Assembly (NCBI RefSeq): GCF_014648355.1
Contig: NZ_BMQY01000001.1
Coordinates: 980,392 to 1,044,391, forward strand
From: Couchioplanes azureus
GTDB lineage: Bacteria > Actinomycetota > Actinomycetes > Mycobacteriales > Micromonosporaceae
Reading direction: 5' to 3'
Length of the DNA stretch: 64,000 bases
Positions 50,027 through 58,209 of this stretch are shown one piece after another. The notes beneath the pieces were generated by a model. It had not been told where the DNA came from and ran no database searches. It was given only the letters and a program-made list of their open reading frames with translations. Position numbers and translations under genes: made by a program. Positions within the stretch are counted from its first letter, which is position 1. Each line of letters opens with the position of its first letter.

Positions 50027-51016
50027 GTGACCAGGGTGGGTTGGCGGTTCGCCATGCAACACGCGTTGTACGGCCCCGAGGGGTTCTTCACGGGCCCGGC
50101 CTCCGGCCCGGCCGACCACTTCCGGACCAGCGTGCACGCGTCCCCGCTGTTCGCCGGCGCCCTGCTGCGCCTGATCGAGGCGGTGGACGCGCGGCTCGGC
50201 CGGCCCCCGGTCCTGCAGGTGGTCGACGTGGGGGCCGGACGCGGGGAACTGCTCGCCGCCCTGGCCGCCTCGACCGCCGGGACGCCGCTCGCGGGCCGGG
50301 TCCGGTTCACCGGCGTCGAGCTGGCGCCCCGGCCCGCCGGGCTCCCGGACGCGATCGCCTGGCGGTCCGGCATCCCCTCCGCCATCGAGGGCGTGCTGCT
50401 CGCCACCGAATGGCTGGACAACGTCCCGCTCGACGTGGCGGAGATCGACTCCGACGGACGCGCACGCCGGCTGCTGGTCGATCTCGTCACCGGCGCGGAG
50501 TCGCTGGGCGCCGACGTGAACCCCGCGGACCGGTTCTGGCTCGCCCGCTGGTGGCCCGGGGCCGGGCTGGGCGACCGCGTCGAGATCGGCTGGCCCCGCG
50601 ACGTGGTCTGGGCGGACGCGGTCGCCGCGGTGCGCCGGGGCTGCGCCCTGGCGGTCGACTACGGGCACCTGCGCGGCGCGCGACCGGCGTTCGGCACGCT
50701 CACCGGATTCCGCGACGGGCGGGAGGTCGACCCCGTTCCCGACGGAAGCTGCGACGTGACCGCGCACGTGGCCCTCGACTCGGCCGCGGCCGCCGGCGGG
50801 ACGCCGTACCGGATCATGACGCAGCGGGCGGCGCTCCGGGCCCTGGGGGTGGACGGCGCCCGGCCACCGTTGGATCTTGCCCGCACCGACCCGGCGGGCT
50901 ATCTGCGCGCGCTGGGCGCGGCCGGCGCGGCCGCGGAGCTGACCGACCCGGCCGGGCTGGGCGGCCACTGGTGGCTGCTGCACGAGGTGGGCATCGAGCT
51001 TCGTGGGACGATCTGA
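50027..51016 (+). CDS. MidA/NDUFAF7-type SAM-dependent methyltransferase
   Basis: A ~329-aa class I methyltransferase of the family whose mitochondrial member NDUFAF7 dimethylates an Arg of complex I subunit NDUFS2. It has the family head AMQHALYGPEGFFTG and DHFRTSVHASPLFAGALL, SAM motif VVDVGAGRGELLAAL, FTGVELAPRPAG, LLATEWLDNVPLDVAE and CALAVDYGHLR. GTG 50027 is preferred. The next gene, 57 bp downstream, encodes a NuoD homologue, i.e. the NDUFS2 family. The last 25 bases around the stop are repeated just downstream. Confidence 0.85.
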   Translation: MTRVGWRFAMQHALYGPEGFFTGPASGPADHFRTSVHASPLFAGALLRLIEAVDARLGRPPVLQVVDVGAGRGELLAALAASTAGTPLAGRVRFTGVELAPRPAGLPDAIAWRSGIPSAIEGVLLATEWLDNVPLDVAEIDSDGRARRLLVDLVTGAESLGADVNPADRFWLARWWPGAGLGDRVEIGWPRDVVWADAVAAVRRGCALAVDYGHLRGARPAFGTLTGFRDGREVDPVPDGSCDVTAHVALDSAAAAGGTPYRIMTQRAALRALGVDGARPPLDLARTDPAGYLRALGAAGAAAELTDPAGLGGHWWLLHEVGIELRGTI

Positions 51017-51073
51017 GCCGCTCGGCGGCTGCCGCAGGCAGCGGCGGTGAGCTTCGTGGGACGATCTGAGCCG
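50996..51073 (+). repeat. 25-bp direct repeat flanking the methyltransferase stop
   Basis: Copies 50996-51020 and 51049-51073 are identical and each contains the GACGATCTGAGCCG end with the TGA. Between them lies a GC-rich imperfect hairpin (about 51021-51047). It looks like a small duplication of the gene's 3' end. The second copy ends at the nuoD GTG. Confidence 0.85.
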
Positions 51074-52215
51074 TGAGTGACTTGCGGGAGATGACGGTCG
51101 GAACCGGCGCCGGGCTCGACACCGCCGACATGGTGCTCAACATCGGTCCGCAGCACCCGTCCACCCACGGCGTGCTCCGGCTCCGGCTGAAGCTCGACGG
51201 CGAACGGGTCGTCGAGTGCGAGCCGATCGTCGGCTACATGCACCGCGGCGCCGAGAAGCTGTTCGAGGTCCGCGACTACCGGCAGATCATCGTGCTCGCC
51301 AACCGGCACGACTGGTTGTCGGCGTTCTCCAACGAGCTCGGCGTCGTCCTCGCCGTGGAACGGCTGATGGGCATCGAGGTGCCCGAGCGCGCCACCTGGC
51401 TGCGGATGGTGCTCGCGGAGCTCAACCGGGTGCTCAACCACCTGATGTTCCTGGGGTCGTACCCGCTGGAGATCGGGGCGATCACCCCGATGTTCTACGC
51501 GTTCCGCGAGCGGGAGACGCTGCAGGCCGTCATGGAGGAGGTCTCCGGCGGGCGGATCCACTACATGTTCAACCGGGTCGGCGGCCTCAAGGAAGAGGTG
51601 CCGGCCGGCTGGACGCGCCGCGCCCGGGAGGCCATCGCGCTGGTCCGCAGCCGGATGCCGGACATCGACCGCCTGATCCGCAGGAACGACATCTTCCTGG
51701 CGCGTACGGTGGGCGTCGGCGTGCTGACCGCCGAACAGGCGGCGGCGTACGGCGCCTCGGGACCCGTCGCCCGCGCCAGCGGCCTGGACCTCGACCTGCG
51801 CCGCGACGAGCCCTACCTGGCGTACGGCGAGCTCGACGTGCCCGTGGTGACCCGGACCGCGGGCGACTGCCACGCCCGGTTCGAGGTGCTGCTGGAGCAG
51901 GTCTACGTGTCGCTCGACCTGGCGGAGCAGTGCCTGGACCGGGTGGACAGCATCGGCGGGCCGGTCAACGTGCGGCTGCCCAAGGTGGTCAAGGCGCCCG
52001 AGGGCCACACGTACGCGTGGACGGAGAACCCGCTCGGCATCAACGGGTACTACCTGGTGTCCCGCGGCGAGAAGACGCCGTGGCGGCTCAAACTGCGCAC
52101 CGCGTCGTACGCGAACGTCCAGGCGCTGGCGACGCTGATCCCCGGGTGTCTCGTGCCGGACCTGATCGCGATCCTCGGCTCGATGTTCTTCGTGGTCGGC
52201 GACATCGACAAGTAG
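51073..52215 (+). CDS. nuoD: orphan NADH-quinone oxidoreductase subunit D homologue
   Basis: A 380-aa relative of NuoD/NDUFS2, the complex I subunit at the quinone pocket. It has [21 protein letters not shown] with the conserved loop His, [12 protein letters not shown] with the Arg methylated in mammals, [25 protein letters not shown] and the C-terminal [20 protein letters not shown]. The quinone-contacting Tyr after the second helix is Trp here (RHDWLSAF for the usual DY). No other nuo gene is near, so it is a NuoD2-type paralogue. The partner complex is unknown. Confidence 0.9.
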   Translation: MSDLREMTVGTGAGLDTADMVLNIGPQHPSTHGVLRLRLKLDGERVVECEPIVGYMHRGAEKLFEVRDYRQIIVLANRHDWLSAFSNELGVVLAVERLMGIEVPERATWLRMVLAELNRVLNHLMFLGSYPLEIGAITPMFYAFRERETLQAVMEEVSGGRIHYMFNRVGGLKEEVPAGWTRRAREAIALVRSRMPDIDRLIRRNDIFLARTVGVGVLTAEQAAAYGASGPVARASGLDLDLRRDEPYLAYGELDVPVVTRTAGDCHARFEVLLEQVYVSLDLAEQCLDRVDSIGGPVNVRLPKVVKAPEGHTYAWTENPLGINGYYLVSRGEKTPWRLKLRTASYANVQALATLIPGCLVPDLIAILGSMFFVVGDIDK

Positions 52216-52226
52216 GCGGCGGGAAT

Positions 52227-52249
52227 CGGCGCCGGTCCCGCCGGCGCCG
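52227..52249. terminator. convergent terminator, 9-bp stem
   Basis: CGGCGCCGG (52227-52235) and CCGGCGCCG (52241-52249) form a perfect stem with a 5-nt loop between nuoD and the convergent membrane protein gene. Confidence 0.65.
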
Positions 52250-52271
52250 CAGCGCGGGGGACGCCCGTGGA

Positions 52272-53708
52272 TCACCAGCCGCGGCGGCGCCGATCGTTGT
52301 CCGGGACGTAGCGCCGGCCGAGGCCGTCGGCGTTACCGCCCACCCGCCCGTAGCCGTGGCCCGCCCCGCCGTAGCCGACGCCACCATCCCGGTAGCCCGC
52401 CCCACCGCGGTAGCTCCCGCTGCCCCGGTCGTAGCTCGCGCTCCCGTCGTCGTAGCCGGCACTCCCGTCGTCGTAGCTCACGCCGCCGTCGCCGTAGCCC
52501 GCATTCCCGTCGTCGTAGCTCACGCCGCCGTCGCCGTAACCCGCATTTCCATGGCCGAAGCCCGCGCCGCCGTCGCCGTAGCCCACATCCCCGTTGCCGT
52601 AGCTTGCGCCGCCGTCGCCGTAGCTCGTGCCGTATCCCGCGCCGTCGTTGTCGTAGATTTCTGCCGGGTAGCCGTGGTCGTAGCCGCCCGGCGCCGCGGC
52701 CTCGTCCGCCGGGGAGCCGAAGGTGCCGGTGGTGAGGCCGTAGGCGCCCGCCGGCCCGCCCGGCTCCTCAGTGGAATGGCCGGGCCAAGCCTGTCCGGAA
52801 CGGGACCAGCGTACGTCCGGCTCGAAACCGTCCCCGGCGGTCCGGGACCAGGCCGGCTCGGCGTCGGAGCCGTGACCGGGGCCGGTGACCGAACCCGAGC
52901 CGGCGATGTCCGTGCCGGTGTCCGGGGCCGCGTGCCGCCGCCGGGACCGGCGTTCGGGAGCGGCGGCGTGCGGAAGATGGTCGCGGAACGATCCCGTCCG
53001 GGGCGCCGGAACCGAGGCCGCACCCCGCTGCCGGTGAGGCGCCGCGGCTCCGATGACCGCCGCCGCGCTGACGACCGCCGACGCGGGCTTCGGCGGCAGA
53101 GGCGCCATCCCGGCCACGGCAGCCGTCGCAACCGGAGCCGCCCCGGCGACGGTGGCCGAGGCGACCGGCGCGAGAGGCGCCGCGCCGGGAACGGTTGCCG
53201 AGGCGACCGGCGCAAGAGGGGCCGCGCCGGGAACGGTCGCCGTGGCGACCGGCGCAAGAGGCGCCGCGCCGGGAACGGTTGCCGTGGCGACGGGCGGCGG
53301 AGGGACCGCGCCGGCCACGGGCGGGGACACCGAGGCGGAGGCGCTCACGCGACGTGCCGTTACCGCCGTCACGCCGAGTGGCGCACGACCGTCCACGCCG
53401 GATCCCTCGGGCGCGACGGGCGGGCGGGCGGCGGCCCTGCGCACCTCGTCGCGGAGCTCGCGGCGCAGCGCTTCCACCTTTGTGGTCACCACCTCGCCGG
53501 CGTCGGCCGCCGGTTCGCCGCGGAGGAGCAGGGACGTGCCGAGCATCAGCACGCACAGCGCGACCAGCAGAACCGCGAACTTCACCGAGCCGCCGGCACC
53601 GCCGGAGAGCACGACGACCGCCGCCAGCGGGGCCAGGCCGATGCCGCCCCAGATCAGCGCGCGCGGGAGAGGGTCGCGGTGGCGCATATCGGGATCCCGG
53701 TCAGGCAT
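52272..53708 (-). CDS. membrane protein with low-complexity Tyr/Gly/Asp repeat tail
   Basis: A 478-aa protein of unknown function. Two membrane helices occupy residues ~15-60 (ALIWGGIGLAPLAAVVVL, VKFAVLLVALCVLMLGTSLL). A short charged helical stretch follows (VEALRRELRDEVRRAAA). Then comes an Ala/Pro/Val region with about four ~14-aa repeats (VPGAAPLAPVATAT), and a C-terminal tail of ~130 residues built on GYGDGG/SYDDG units. The tail looks disordered and might phase-separate or adhere. ATG 53708 lies 8 nt after TAGCAT. Convergent with nuoD. Confidence 0.75.
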   Translation of the reverse strand: MPDRDPDMRHRDPLPRALIWGGIGLAPLAAVVVLSGGAGGSVKFAVLLVALCVLMLGTSLLLRGEPAADAGEVVTTKVEALRRELRDEVRRAAARPPVAPEGSGVDGRAPLGVTAVTARRVSASASVSPPVAGAVPPPPVATATVPGAAPLAPVATATVPGAAPLAPVASATVPGAAPLAPVASATVAGAAPVATAAVAGMAPLPPKPASAVVSAAAVIGAAAPHRQRGAASVPAPRTGSFRDHLPHAAAPERRSRRRHAAPDTGTDIAGSGSVTGPGHGSDAEPAWSRTAGDGFEPDVRWSRSGQAWPGHSTEEPGGPAGAYGLTTGTFGSPADEAAAPGGYDHGYPAEIYDNDGAGYGTSYGDGGASYGNGDVGYGDGGAGFGHGNAGYGDGGVSYDDGNAGYGDGGVSYDDGSAGYDDGSASYDRGSGSYRGGAGYRDGGVGYGGAGHGYGRVGGNADGLGRRYVPDNDRRRRGW

Positions 53709-53716
53709 GGTCGCAG

Positions 53717-53722
53717 ATGCTA
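53717..53722 (-). promoter_or_regulatory. candidate -10 (TAGCAT) for the repeat-tail protein
   Basis: TAGCAT ends 8 nt before the ATG; no ribosome site lies between. Confidence 0.3.
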
Positions 53723-53780
53723 CCGAGAGCGGCACCCCACGCGGAACGGGCAGACACCGCTGCACACCGAAAGTGGCGTC

Positions 53781-53817
53781 GTCCCGCCCGCCGAGCGCGA
53801 AGCCCGGCGGACGGGAC
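53781..53817 (-). terminator. 13-bp stem-loop after the binding-protein gene
   Basis: Arms 53781-53793 and 53805-53817 pair at all positions with one G-T, loop 11 nt. It starts 7 nt after the binding-protein stop. Confidence 0.7.
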
Positions 53818-53823
53818 TGCAGA

Positions 53824-54810
53824 TCAGCCGGCCGCCAGGGCACCGTCCGAGCTGAACACCAGGCCGACGCTGATCTCGCCCTGCTTGAGGGCGCCCTTGG
53901 TCTGCGGGCCGCCGGCGTCCAGCGAGCTGAACTTGCCGGCCTGGAAGTTGTACGTCGTGGCGAGGCCCGGCTGGCACTTCGGCCGCTGCGGGCACTCCGG
54001 CGGACCACCGAGGACGGTGGCCACGCCCGAGCACTTGGCGGCGAGGTCGGACAGCGTCTTGACGCCGTACTTGGTGGCGAAGGCGTCGGTGACGGCGAAG
54101 GCGTTCTGGTTCTGCGCGGACGACGGCGTGCCGAAGACGAGGCCGGCCTTCTCGCCCAGCGCCTTCAGGTTGGCCATCGTCGTGTCCAGGTCCGGCGAGG
54201 ACGGATCCGGGGCGTTCTTTCCGGCCAGGAAGGTCGCCAGGCTGGCGGCGTACTCCGGCACCACGTCGATCGCGCCCTTCTCGAGGTCGGGCTCGTACAG
54301 CTCGCGGTTGCCGATCTGCTGGACCTTGACGGTGTAGCCGGCGGCGGTCAGCACGATGTTGTAGAGCTCGCCGAGCGTCTTGCTCTCGGCGAAGTTCGCG
54401 GCGCCGACGGTCAGGTCCCCGCCGGGGCCCTTGGCGATGCCGGCGGTCAGGTTGTTGGCGGTGGCGAACTCCTGGGCCACCGTCTTGGCCGACTTGCGGT
54501 CCACGTCGACGGCCTTGTTGAGCTCGATCAGCTTGGTGGTGTCGAGGGCCGCGGAGACCTTGTCCAGCGCCGCGACGAGCTGAGGCGACGAGGACTTGGC
54601 GTGGATCGCCGGGACGATGTTGTCGGTGTTCTGCAGGTTCTTGTCGTCGGTGAGCACCACGAGCGTGCCACCGGCGGCCGGGGCGCACCCGGCGCCGGAC
54701 GCGGAGCTGGGCGGTGCCGCGGTGCCGGACGAGCCGGACTCGCCGCAGCCGGTGAGGATGACGGCGGCGGTCAGGAAGGTGCCGGCCGTCAGGAGCAGGT
54801 GTCGACGCAT
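53824..54810 (-). CDS. osmoprotectant ABC transporter binding lipoprotein, circularly permuted
   Basis: A 328-aa OpuAC/ProX-type binding protein. RRHLLLTAGTFLTAAVILTGC is a lipoprotein signal. Residues ~48-120 (TLVVLTDDKNLQNTDNIVP, LVAALDKVSAALDT, ELNKAVDVDRKS) match what is normally the C-terminal part of OpuAC. Only then follows the usual N-terminal part (DLTVGAANFAESKTLGELYN, IGNRELYEPDLEKGAIDVV, GPPECPQRPKC, LDAGGPQTKGALKQG). The protein ends at VGLVFSSDGALAAG, just where the normal C-terminal module would begin. Ligand presumably glycine betaine, choline or similar. First-listed of a leftward permease/permease/binding-protein operon. Confidence 0.88.
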   Translation of the reverse strand: MRRHLLLTAGTFLTAAVILTGCGESGSSGTAAPPSSASGAGCAPAAGGTLVVLTDDKNLQNTDNIVPAIHAKSSSPQLVAALDKVSAALDTTKLIELNKAVDVDRKSAKTVAQEFATANNLTAGIAKGPGGDLTVGAANFAESKTLGELYNIVLTAAGYTVKVQQIGNRELYEPDLEKGAIDVVPEYAASLATFLAGKNAPDPSSPDLDTTMANLKALGEKAGLVFGTPSSAQNQNAFAVTDAFATKYGVKTLSDLAAKCSGVATVLGGPPECPQRPKCQPGLATTYNFQAGKFSSLDAGGPQTKGALKQGEISVGLVFSSDGALAAG

Positions 54811-54991
54811 ACTGCCGCCTTCTGTGTCCCGGCGCGACCGGCCGGCCGCGCCGCGTGTCCGACGGGCGGTCGAATTTCCGATGCCCGCATCTTCGGTTGA
54901 GCTGGCCGGTCCTGGCGCAGGAACGGCACCTCCGTTCCTAACCCGGGGGTATGACAACCTATGCCGCCCGGCGTCCTGCGTTGCCCATTCG
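54811..54991. other. 181-bp gap between permease and binding-protein genes
   Basis: It contains the purine-rich ribosome site just before the binding-protein ATG, and GGTTAGGAACGGAGG around 54925-54945 (minus strand). A separate promoter for the binding-protein gene is possible. No gene seen. Confidence 0.4.
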
Positions 54992-55708
54992 TTACCCCGC
55001 TGGAGCGGCGGCGGTCGGCCGGCGGTGCCGCTGCCCGCGCAGGGCCGGCGGGGTGACGAGACGTTGCACGCCCGCCAGCAGGGCCTCGACCACCAGCGCC
55101 AGCAGCGCGACCACGATGCCGCCCGCGACGATCTGCCCGCCGCCGCCGTTGCTCATCCCGACGCCGAACCCGGCGGCGATGATCTGGCCCAGCCCGCCGC
55201 CGTTCACGAACGCCGCCAGGGCGGCCGTCGCGACGACCTGCACCGCCGCCGTACGCAGTCCGGCAGCGAGGTACGGCACGGCCAGCGGCAACTCCACCCG
55301 CCGCAGCAACTGACCGCCGGACAGGCCCATGCCCCGGGCCGCGTCGCGGGTTTCCGGGTCGATCTGCCGCAACCCGGTGTACGCGTTGGCCAGCAACGGG
55401 GGCACGGCGAAGACCGCGAGCGCCACCACCACCGGCGGCTTGCCGAAACCGAGCGGGGTGAGCGGCAGGATGGTCAGCAGGGCCAGCGTCGGGACGGCCA
55501 GGGTGAGGTTGGCGACGGTGACGACCGCTGCCCCGCCGCGGCCGCGGTGGCCGAGCCAGATGCCGAGCGGCCAGCCGACGGCGCAGCCCAGCAGCAGCGC
55601 CCAGCCGCTGATGAGCAGGTGCTCCTGGAGCCGCGCCAGCAAACCGTCGGGGTTGGTCCAGTTCAGGGGGTCGTTGAGCCAGATGAAGCCCTCGCGGAAG
55701 TAGTTCAC
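54992..55708 (-). CDS. osmoprotectant ABC transporter permease (OpuB/ProW-type), second
   Basis: A 238-aa membrane permease with about five to six helices (HLLISGWALLLGCAVGWPLG, VVVALAVFAVPPLLANAY). The inner-membrane coupling loop is DPETRDAARGMGLSGGQLL followed by RRVELPLAVPYLAAGLRTAA, the standard EAA motif. GTG 55708 overlaps the stop of the upstream permease by four bases. A Cys-free Pro/Arg-rich tail ends the protein. Confidence 0.92.
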   Translation of the reverse strand: MNYFREGFIWLNDPLNWTNPDGLLARLQEHLLISGWALLLGCAVGWPLGIWLGHRGRGGAAVVTVANLTLAVPTLALLTILPLTPLGFGKPPVVVALAVFAVPPLLANAYTGLRQIDPETRDAARGMGLSGGQLLRRVELPLAVPYLAAGLRTAAVQVVATAALAAFVNGGGLGQIIAAGFGVGMSNGGGGQIVAGGIVVALLALVVEALLAGVQRLVTPPALRGQRHRRPTAAAPAG

Positions 55709-56427
55709 GCGCGCCGCTCCCTGCTCCAGGGCGTCAGCAGGCGGCCCAGCCCGGCCAGCACGAGGTCGAGGACGAGGGCGAGGCCGACGCAGAGGATCGT
55801 GCCGGTCATGATCTCGGCCTTGTAGAAGTTGTTCCGGAAGCCGCCGAGGATCATCTCGCCGAGGCCGCCCTTGCCGATCAGCGAGCCGACCGTCACCAGC
55901 GCCACGGTGGAGACCGTCGCCAGGCGCAGGCCGGTGAGGATGCCCGGCAGGGCCAGGGGCAGCTCGATCCGCAGCAGGCGCCCGAGCCGGCCGTAGCCCA
56001 TGCCGGCCGCGGCGTCCCGCACCTCGGCCGGGACCTGGGTCAGCCCGGTCAGGGCGTTGCGGACGAGCACGAGCAGGGCGTACAGGACCAGGGCGATCAT
56101 GATCGACGTGTCGCTCGTGGTGCCCACCGCCGGCGCGACCAGGGCGAGAAGCGCGAGCGACGGAATCGTGTAGAGGACGCCCGAGAGTGCGAGAATCGGC
56201 CCGGTCAGCGGTCGCCACCAGTAGGCGACGACCGCGAGCGGCAGGGCGACGACCAACGCGATGATCACCGCGCGCGCGGTGAGACCCGCGTGGTACTGCA
56301 CGGCGGAGAGGATGTCGTCCGCGTTGTCGTGGACATAGCGCCAGGAGAACCACGGATTGCCCGGACCCTCGTCAGCGGGGGCGGCCAGGGGCCACGCGGG
56401 CGCCGGGGCCCTCGACAGGAAGGACAT
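55705..56427 (-). CDS. osmoprotectant ABC transporter permease (OpuB/ProW-type), first
   Basis: A 240-aa permease. Helices include ARAVIIALVVALPLAVVAYW and SIMIALVLYALLVLVRNAL. The EAA motif is EVRDAAAGMGYGRLGRLL followed by RIELPLALPGILTGLRLA. Its ATG at 56427 is only 2 bp from the divergent ATPase GTG at 56430. TAGCGT (56439-56434), which lies inside the ATPase coding sequence, ends 6 nt before this ATG, suggesting a leaderless mRNA. Confidence 0.92.
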   Translation of the reverse strand: MSFLSRAPAPAWPLAAPADEGPGNPWFSWRYVHDNADDILSAVQYHAGLTARAVIIALVVALPLAVVAYWWRPLTGPILALSGVLYTIPSLALLALVAPAVGTTSDTSIMIALVLYALLVLVRNALTGLTQVPAEVRDAAAGMGYGRLGRLLRIELPLALPGILTGLRLATVSTVALVTVGSLIGKGGLGEMILGGFRNNFYKAEIMTGTILCVGLALVLDLVLAGLGRLLTPWSRERRA

Positions 56428-56429
56428 AC

Positions 56430-57443
56430 GTGGACGCTACCGCGATCGAGGACTCCGGCGCGGGCCGGACCGCGGCGTCTATCACGCTCGAGAACGTGGG
56501 AAAGGTCTATCCCGACGGCACGGTGGCGGTCGGCGACATCAGCCTGCAGGTACGGGCCGGCGAGCTCGCCGTCCTCATCGGGCCGTCCGGCTGCGGCAAG
56601 TCGACCGTGCTGCGGATGCTGAACCGGCTGATCGAGCCGTCGAAGGGCCGGGTCCTCATCGACGGCGAGGACATCGCGGCGCAGGACCCGGTCGAGTTGC
56701 GCCGGCACATCGGGTACGTGATCCAGAACGTGGGACTCTTCCCGCACCAGACGATCCGCGCCAACGTCGGCACCGTGCCCCGGCTGCTGGGCTGGAGCCG
56801 GAAGAAGACCCGGGAGCGCGCGGAGGAGCTGCTCGAGCTCGTCGGCCTGGACCCCGCCCGGTACGGCGGCCGCTACCCGCACGAGCTCTCGGGAGGCCAG
56901 CGCCAGCGGGTCGGGGTGGCCCGGGCGCTCGCCGCGGATCCGCGGGTGCTGCTCATGGACGAGCCGTTCTCCGCGGTCGACCCGATCGTCCGCGGCCGGC
57001 TGCAGGAGGAGTTCCTCCGGCTGCAGGCCACGGTCCGCAAGACCATCGTGCTGGTCACCCACGACATCGACGAGGCCGTACGGCTGGGCGACCGGATCGC
57101 GGTCCTGGCCGAGGGCGGCCGGCTGCTGCAGTACGCGTCGCCGGCCGAGCTGCTGAGCGAGCCGGCGTCGGCGGCGGTCGGCGAGTTCGTCGGCAACGAC
57201 CGGGGCGTCCGCCGGCTCGCCGTCACCAGGGTGCGCGACTCGATGCGCCCGCTGGGTCAGATCGAGGACATCGAGCGGCTGCCGACCGTCGACGCGGGCG
57301 GCACGCTCTACGACGCCCTGTCGGTGATGCTGACCAGCGACGCGCTGAACGTGGTGGCCATGGAGGACGGGACGCCGGTGGGGACCATCTCGCGGTCGTT
57401 GCTGTTCGACGTACCGAATCGGGCGGCCGCGGCCCGGACCTGA
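56430..57443 (+). CDS. osmoprotectant ABC transporter ATP-binding protein (OpuA/ProV-type)
   Basis: A 337-aa ATPase: Walker A GPSGCGKSTVLRML, Q-loop VIQNVGLFPHQT, signature LSGGQRQRVGVARAL, Walker B VLLMDEPFSAVD and switch His in VLVTHDIDEAV. The C-terminal ~70 residues are a single CBS-like half (LPTVDAGGTLYDALSVM). The GTG at 56430 has GGAAGGAC upstream, inside the first codons of the divergent permease. It powers the two permeases and binding protein encoded on the other strand. An alternative internal start would cut into the domain. Confidence 0.93.
   Translation: MDATAIEDSGAGRTAASITLENVGKVYPDGTVAVGDISLQVRAGELAVLIGPSGCGKSTVLRMLNRLIEPSKGRVLIDGEDIAAQDPVELRRHIGYVIQNVGLFPHQTIRANVGTVPRLLGWSRKKTRERAEELLELVGLDPARYGGRYPHELSGGQRQRVGVARALAADPRVLLMDEPFSAVDPIVRGRLQEEFLRLQATVRKTIVLVTHDIDEAVRLGDRIAVLAEGGRLLQYASPAELLSEPASAAVGEFVGNDRGVRRLAVTRVRDSMRPLGQIEDIERLPTVDAGGTLYDALSVMLTSDALNVVAMEDGTPVGTISRSLLFDVPNRAAAART
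56434..56439 (-). promoter_or_regulatory. candidate -10 (TAGCGT) of the permease operon inside the ATPase gene
   Basis: On the minus strand TAGCGT ends 6 nt before the permease ATG and overlaps codons 2-4 of the divergent ATPase gene. Confidence 0.45.
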
Positions 57444-57477
57444 GCGGACACCGCGGGCCGGACGGTGAGCGGACACC

Positions 57478-57507
57478 GCAGCCCGGACCCGGCACGGTCC
57501 GGGCTGC
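57478..57507 (+). terminator. 12-bp perfect stem-loop after the ATPase gene
   Basis: Arms 57478-57489 and 57496-57507 with loop CGGCAC, 35 bp after the ATPase stop. The remaining sequence to 57664 is GC-rich with no gene. Confidence 0.75.
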
Positions 57508-57664
57508 CGCCCGCCGGGCGGGGGAACCGGCGGGCGCCGCGGCGGCCTGGGGGGCGGCCGCCGAGCGGGTGTGTGTCCGGCGAAGCGATCTGCCGCCTGG
57601 CGGGTACCGCGGTGACCCGGGCAGGGGTCCCCTGGCGGGGTGCGGCGACCCGGGCGGGGGCTGG

Positions 57665-58156
57665 TCAGCGGGTGCCGCGGCGGCCGCCGAGGGTGGCCAG
57701 GCCGACGATCCAGCCGACGAAGAGGCCGTAGGCGGCGCCCTCGCCGGCCGCGCGGAACGCGCCGAGCAGCGACGGGTTGGCCAGGAACAGGGCGGTGAGC
57801 AGGGCGGCGAAGCCACCCGCGAAGACGTAGGACGCCCAGCCGGCGAAGAACTGGCTGATCGTCCCGCGGGCCCGGGCCAGCTGCGAGCCGGGCAGCAGGT
57901 AGAGGAAGAGCAGCGTCAGCACCACGACCAGGATCGCCCTGAGGTCGGCGATGACGATCGAGCGCAGGGAGTCGTCGGAGTCGAAGCGCCAGTGCGGCCA
58001 CGCGAGCAGGCGCAGCCACCAGCCTCCGGCCGTGTTCGGGTCGGTGTTGCCGGCGGCCCAGTCGGCGTACCAGGGGCTGCCGAAGACCAGGACCAGGATG
58101 AGCGCGGCCAGCGTGCCCGCACCCGGCGCGGATCTGTAGCGGTTGGTGAGAGCCAT
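57665..58156 (-). CDS. small integral membrane protein, unknown
   Basis: A 163-aa protein with about four membrane helices: GTLAALILVLVFGSPWYADW, DLRAILVVVLTLLFLYLLPG, ISQFFAGWASYVFAGGFAAL, AAYGLFVGWIVGLATL. The loop after helix 1 holds Trp-rich TAGGWWLRLLAWPHWRFDSD. No family recognised. ATG 58156 is taken; the upstream in-frame codons are Arg/Ala-rich non-coding sequence. Convergent with the ATPase gene. Confidence 0.75.
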   Translation of the reverse strand: MALTNRYRSAPGAGTLAALILVLVFGSPWYADWAAGNTDPNTAGGWWLRLLAWPHWRFDSDDSLRSIVIADLRAILVVVLTLLFLYLLPGSQLARARGTISQFFAGWASYVFAGGFAALLTALFLANPSLLGAFRAAGEGAAYGLFVGWIVGLATLGGRRGTR

Positions 58157-58209
58157 GAGCCCGCTAGTTCCCAGCGGGCGCCCTTTTTCAAACGACGCCG
58201 GTTGATGCG

